Under the pieces are notes generated by a model, which was not told the DNA's origin, made no database searches, and saw only the letters and a program-made list of their open reading frames with translations. DNA of 8,492 nucleotides from an uncultured Bacteroidota bacterium. GTDB taxonomy: Bacteria; Bacteroidota; Bacteroidia; Bacteroidales; 4484-276. A program made the translations under genes and the position numbers. This document shows, piece after piece, positions 5,994 through 8,492 of the stretch (position 1 is its first letter; each line of letters begins with the position of its first letter). The stretch is taken from NCBI GenBank assembly GCA_903930725.1, contig CAIYZW010000477.1:1-8492 (forward strand). The letters run 5' to 3'.

Positions 5994-7844
5994 TTAGCCG
6001 GTTTGTTTTTCAAGAAATTTAGCAATTAGTTCAATAAACTCTTTTAGGTTTATTGGTTTCGAGATGTATTCATCGCAACCGGCACTGAGGCTGCGCTCAC
6101 GATCGCCATCCATGGCGTAAGCTGTTTGGGCAATAATTGGGATAGAGGGATTTATCTCCTTAATTTGCCGGGTTGCTTCAAGACCATTCATTATTGGCAT
6201 TCTTATGTCCATCAGAACTAAGTCAATATTAGGATTTTTCCTGAATTCGTCCACTGCTTCCTGCCCATTTTTAGCCCAGATGAGTTCGGCTTCAGTTTTT
6301 CGCAGCGACTTTTTTACCAAAAGAAAATTGTTTGATACATCTTCGGCAACAAGTATCACTTTGTTTTTCCAGTTATATTCCATATTTTCGTTATTATTTT
6401 TTACAAATGTAAGTGTTGAATTATTACCTTTTTTAAATTGCAAATTAAAGTAAAAAACCGAACCTTCCCCAATTTCACTTTCAACCCAGATTTCACCTTT
6501 AAATAATTTCACCAACGATTTTGAAATCGCAAGGCCTAATCCGCTGCCTTGCTGCTCGGGAGAATGGGTAAGCGTACTTTGCATAAACCGGTCGAATATG
6601 TTTTTCTGCTTGTCGAGTTCGATACCTGGCCCGGTATCTTTTACATAAAAATACACCTCGTTCAGGTAAAGTTGATAGCCAATTTCGATGTAACCTTCGT
6701 TTGTGAATTTACAAGCATTTCCAACCAGGTTCATCAGAATTTGTCTCAAGCGCTTTTTGTCAGAAATGATGAGGGAATTGCCTTCGCTCAGGCTATTTTT
6801 TGCAATTAATTTAAGGCTTTTTGTTTTTACAAACTCATTAGTATCGAATGATTTAATGATCTCGTTCATAAGCTCATTTAGCGAGAATTCGCTTTCGGCG
6901 AGTTCGAGTAAACCGGCTTCAATTTTGGATATGTCCATGATATCGTCAATTAAAGCGGTAAGATCTTTTACATTACTCATGATAAGATCCACATATTCAA
7001 TGCGTTCATCATCATCATCGGCAGTTGGTAAAAGTTCGGCAAACCCGCTTATCGAATTTAAAGGTGTCCGGACTTCATGACTCATGGACGCCAGGAAGGC
7101 GGATTTAAGTTTATCGGATTGTTCGGCTTTATCTTTGGCAAGAACCAATTCCTTGGTGCGGACTTCGATAATTTTTTCGAGGTTTACATTCAAATGGTCA
7201 ACCTCGGCAATTTGTTCATCCAGTTGTTGGTTTAAATAAAAATCGCGGCGGGCATAATATTCGATGTTGTAGGCTGCAAACATCCCGATGAGATTTGCAC
7301 TGGCGTAAAAAAAGTCGTTACTTAAAATAAGGGTATTTGAGGCATCCGAAAAAAATATTGCACCCACATTGTAAACAACAAATGTAATCCAGCCGGCAAG
7401 TGCAGCAAAGAAAAACCGTAGTTTGATGAAAAAATAACCTGCCGAAAAAATCAGCATCAAACCAGCATAGTAGGTATAATTTTCCGGGACAAGCGTTATC
7501 ATAATGCAAATACCTGCTCCTGCAACAAGAAAACTAACGAAGAGTAAATCCTGCCAAAATCGTTCAAAAAAGCTAAAAAAGGAGCAAATAAAAACTACCG
7601 AAAGCACCGGAACTACAAAATAAAACCTGATAATTTGGATTTCGGTGGCAAAGTCAGGGACAATTACCGGATCGAGCAAACCGAAGAAGGCATATAGGAA
7701 GGTAACAAGTACAAAGGAAATCCTGAATTGAAGGAGTGAATCGGAAAAATATTGTTTAAGAAAAGGGACTTCATTCTTTTCCGGAAAGGATAGGGTAACT
7801 TTATTGTATTTCATTTCCTGAATTAAAGAAGTGTCTTTAGTCAT
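5994..7844 (-). CDS. Membrane-bound hybrid sensor histidine kinase, 6TM-HisKA-HATPase_c-REC, 616 aa
   Basis: The N-terminal half has about six hydrophobic segments (roughly 41-60, 70-92, 97-117, 121-139, 142-165 and 173-195) with only short loops, so any ligand is probably sensed in or near the membrane. The last segment ends IEYYARRDFYL, followed by a coiled-coil linker (about 200-245). The kinase core has the HisKA motif MSHEVRTPL (H256), N-box MNLVGNACKFT (N376), G1 DTGPGI (403-408) and G2 QGSGLGLAI (432-440). The C-terminal REC domain (about 495-612) has E501/D502, phospho-acceptor D546 (LMDIRMP), T574 and K596-P597. No HPt domain is present here or elsewhere in the window. The gene is first in the operon, and ATG 7844 has a weak AGGA 9 bp upstream; an in-frame ATG at 7814 is possible. 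A candidate promoter is at 7922-7929. The multi-TM sensor resembles in general layout those of PhcS, LqsS and CqsS quorum kinases, but I cannot claim homology of that domain from reading alone. Confidence 0.92.
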   Translation of the reverse strand: MTKDTSLIQEMKYNKVTLSFPEKNEVPFLKQYFSDSLLQFRISFVLVTFLYAFFGLLDPVIVPDFATEIQIIRFYFVVPVLSVVFICSFFSFFERFWQDLLFVSFLVAGAGICIMITLVPENYTYYAGLMLIFSAGYFFIKLRFFFAALAGWITFVVYNVGAIFFSDASNTLILSNDFFYASANLIGMFAAYNIEYYARRDFYLNQQLDEQIAEVDHLNVNLEKIIEVRTKELVLAKDKAEQSDKLKSAFLASMSHEVRTPLNSISGFAELLPTADDDDERIEYVDLIMSNVKDLTALIDDIMDISKIEAGLLELAESEFSLNELMNEIIKSFDTNEFVKTKSLKLIAKNSLSEGNSLIISDKKRLRQILMNLVGNACKFTNEGYIEIGYQLYLNEVYFYVKDTGPGIELDKQKNIFDRFMQSTLTHSPEQQGSGLGLAISKSLVKLFKGEIWVESEIGEGSVFYFNLQFKKGNNSTLTFVKNNNENMEYNWKNKVILVAEDVSNNFLLVKKSLRKTEAELIWAKNGQEAVDEFRKNPNIDLVLMDIRMPIMNGLEATRQIKEINPSIPIIAQTAYAMDGDRERSLSAGCDEYISKPINLKEFIELIAKFLEKQTG

Positions 7845-7893
7845 ATAAATTTATCCTATCATAATGAAATTCAAGTTAATCTCTAAATTTATT

Positions 7894-7909
7894 CCATCTA
7901 AAATGATGG
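7894..7909. repeat. Short inverted repeat in the operon leader
   Basis: CCATC (7894-7898) and GATGG (7905-7909) form a perfect 5-bp inverted repeat with a 6-nt AT-only spacer. It sits just downstream of the candidate -7 element of the kinase operon. It could be an operator half-site pair or a small leader hairpin; it is short enough to be chance. Confidence 0.35.
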
Positions 7910-7921
7910 TTTTTAATTGAA

Positions 7922-7929
7922 CAAAGTTA
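7922..7929 (-). promoter_or_regulatory. Candidate -7 promoter element of the kinase-methyltransferase operon
   Basis: On the minus strand this reads TAACTTTG, an exact match to the Bacteroidota -7 consensus TAnnTTTG. It lies 77 bp from the first start codon, giving a leader of roughly 70 nt. No clear TTG is seen at the expected -33 distance; the sequence there is T-rich only. Confidence 0.45.
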
Positions 7930-8052
7930 AAGAAATATTTACACTGGCATAATAAAAATGGTTAATAAAATTTTGGCTCTCAAAATCCAACGGTTGTAAG
8001 AGTCAAATGTTTCTGCCACGGGCTTTGGTAATGTTATCATAATTGTTGTAAT

Positions 8053-8075
8053 CCTGAAATGAAAGGCTTTTCAGG
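8053..8075. repeat. Inverted repeat CCTGAAA-N9-TTTCAGG
   Basis: A perfect 7-bp inverted repeat (8053-8059 and 8069-8075) with a 9-nt spacer lies in the divergent intergenic region. It shares its CCTGAA half-site with the repeat at 8223-8246. No T-run follows on either strand, so it does not look like a terminator; a protein-binding site is possible. Confidence 0.55.
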
Positions 8076-8156
8076 CATCAAAGATGGCAATCCGTTTTTG
8101 TTCAGATGCGAACAGTGAATCGGGGAAAAATGAACACTTTAATTTGTTTTGAGGAA

Positions 8157-8181
8157 CAATCAAAAGCTAAAGTACTGATTG
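8157..8181. repeat. Inverted repeat CAATCA-N13-TGATTG
   Basis: A perfect 6-bp inverted repeat with a 13-nt spacer lies just upstream of the TATTTGGCAT block that may promote the TfoX_C gene. The total length of 25 bp is in the range of an operator, but six pairs could arise by chance. Confidence 0.35.
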
Positions 8182-8194
8182 ATAGCACGCGCAA

Positions 8195-8216
8195 TTATTT
8201 GGCATAAAAAATGAAA
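8195..8216 (+). promoter_or_regulatory. Candidate promoter block of the TfoX_C gene, recurring upstream of the 457 gene
   Basis: The block TTATTTGGCAT followed by AAAAAATGAAA differs at only two of 22 positions from bases 400-421, in front of the other plus-strand transcription unit. It contains TATTTG, resembling the Bacteroidota -7 element, and TTTGGCA, resembling a sigma-54 -24 box, with GA where the -12 GC is expected. It is 60 bp before the preferred start codon at 8276. Confidence 0.35.
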
Positions 8217-8222
8217 TGAGCT

Positions 8223-8246
8223 ACCTGAACAAACAAATTTTCAGGT
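8223..8246 (+). repeat. Leader hairpin/operator ACCTGAA-N10-TTCAGGT
   Basis: A perfect 7-bp inverted repeat (8223-8229 and 8240-8246) with a 10-nt spacer lies 30 bp before the TfoX_C start codon at 8276. If transcription starts near 8205 it would be in the 5' leader and could fold into a hairpin; as DNA it could be an operator shared with the repeat at 8053-8075. Confidence 0.5.
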
Positions 8247-8275
8247 TAAATTCTTCCTGCAAAGTAAATTCAACA

Positions 8276-8492
8276 ATGGAAAATCTGATCCATCTTAAAA
8301 ATATTAGCCAGGAACTCGAAGTGAAACTCAGAAAGGTTGGCATTGATACCTCTGAAAAATTGCGTGAAAAGGGAAGCCGTCATGTTTTTGTAAAGATAAA
8401 AACCATTGATTCCGGTGCTTGTTACAAGATGCTTCTAAACCTGGAGGGTGCAATACAAGGGGTTTCTGCAGAGAATCTCAGTAGCGAAACAA
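8276..8492 (+). CDS. Stand-alone TfoX C-terminal-domain protein (partial, 3' end outside window)
   Basis: The first 72 codons are present and run off the window. The sequence begins MENLIHLKNISQELEVKLRK, continues through GIDTSEKLREKGSRHVFVKI, and ends in MLLNLEGAIQGVSAENL. This is the TfoX_C pattern: a helix-hairpin-helix-like start (LKNIGxxxxxxLxxVGI), then LRxxGA-like residues, a cysteine in the xxGACxxML position, and the LEGAIQGV ending. In gammaproteobacteria, full-length TfoX activates competence genes; there the C-terminal domain follows an N-terminal domain absent here. The role of single-domain versions in Bacteroidota is not established to my knowledge. An in-frame ATG at 8216 would add 20 residues, but these do not resemble the domain and would leave almost no leader after the candidate promoter, so 8276 is preferred. 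The gene is divergent from the kinase operon. Confidence 0.82.
   Translation, partial: MENLIHLKNISQELEVKLRKVGIDTSEKLREKGSRHVFVKIKTIDSGACYKMLLNLEGAIQGVSAENLSSET

Larger units (their letters stand above)
7845..8275. other. Divergent intergenic region between kinase operon and TfoX-like gene
   Basis: These 431 bp separate the minus-strand kinase operon from the plus-strand TfoX_C gene and presumably hold both promoters. They include a candidate -7 box for the operon (7922-7929) with a short inverted repeat in its leader, two inverted repeats sharing the same CCTGAA half-site (8053-8075 and 8223-8246), another inverted repeat (8157-8181), and a block nearly identical to the promoter-proximal sequence at 400-421. 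I see no tRNA and no convincing additional coding frame. Confidence 0.6.

Noticed and set aside
7007..7019. Trinucleotide ATC repeat inside the hybrid kinase gene
   Set aside because: About four units encoding a short Asp run (DDDD) in a loop after the HisKA motif; too short to suggest variation and compatible with ordinary coding sequence.
6703..7080. Plus-strand open frame of 125 codons
   Set aside because: It is antisense to the HisKA and HATPase domains of the hybrid kinase, and its Ser-rich composition is what the reverse of that coding sequence produces.
8216..8275. Alternative upstream ATG for the TfoX_C protein
   Set aside because: In frame, but the added 20 residues do not resemble the domain, contain the inverted repeat at 8223-8246, and would leave almost no leader after the candidate promoter.

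Overview
The window reads as chromosomal DNA of a member of the Bacteroidota. The evidence is moderate GC with A-rich leaders that lack Shine-Dalgarno sequences, a TAnnTTTG-type -7 promoter element, a large orphan FtsX/MacB-like permease, a REC-LytTR regulator and HisKA_2 kinases. A free-living Marinilabiliales/Bacteroidales-type organism is plausible, but this is inference from style, not from a marker gene comparison.

Layout. Bases 1-167 are the 3' end of secA, ending in the zinc-binding SEC-C tail, followed by a hairpin terminator. A 289-bp gap contains a run of nine C and a candidate promoter. It leads into a plus-strand pair: an 87-residue protein I do not recognise (457-720) and an 816-residue FtsX-like ABC transporter permease (755-3205). 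Convergent to these is a tightly packed minus-strand operon read from 7844 down to 3246. In transcription order it holds a six-TM hybrid histidine kinase, a REC-HisKA_2-HATPase response-regulator kinase, a REC-LytTR response regulator and a SAM methyltransferase; the gaps are 14, 13 and 33 bp. A 431-bp divergent intergenic region follows, with a candidate promoter for the operon and several inverted repeats. The window ends inside a plus-strand gene for a stand-alone TfoX C-terminal-domain protein.

The most interesting point is the four-gene minus-strand operon. The methyltransferase carries the sequence signature of the family annotated as 'extracellular factor 3-hydroxypalmitic acid methyl ester biosynthesis' (PhcB of Ralstonia). 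It sits with a multi-TM sensor kinase (compare PhcS), a response regulator whose output domain is a histidine kinase (compare PhcR) and a further response regulator. The set therefore has the same kinds of parts as the Ralstonia phcBSRQ quorum-sensing operon, in a different order and with a LytTR output. The hypothesis is that this locus makes and senses a small, probably lipid-derived, methylated signal. The sequence alone does not prove ligand chemistry or signalling.
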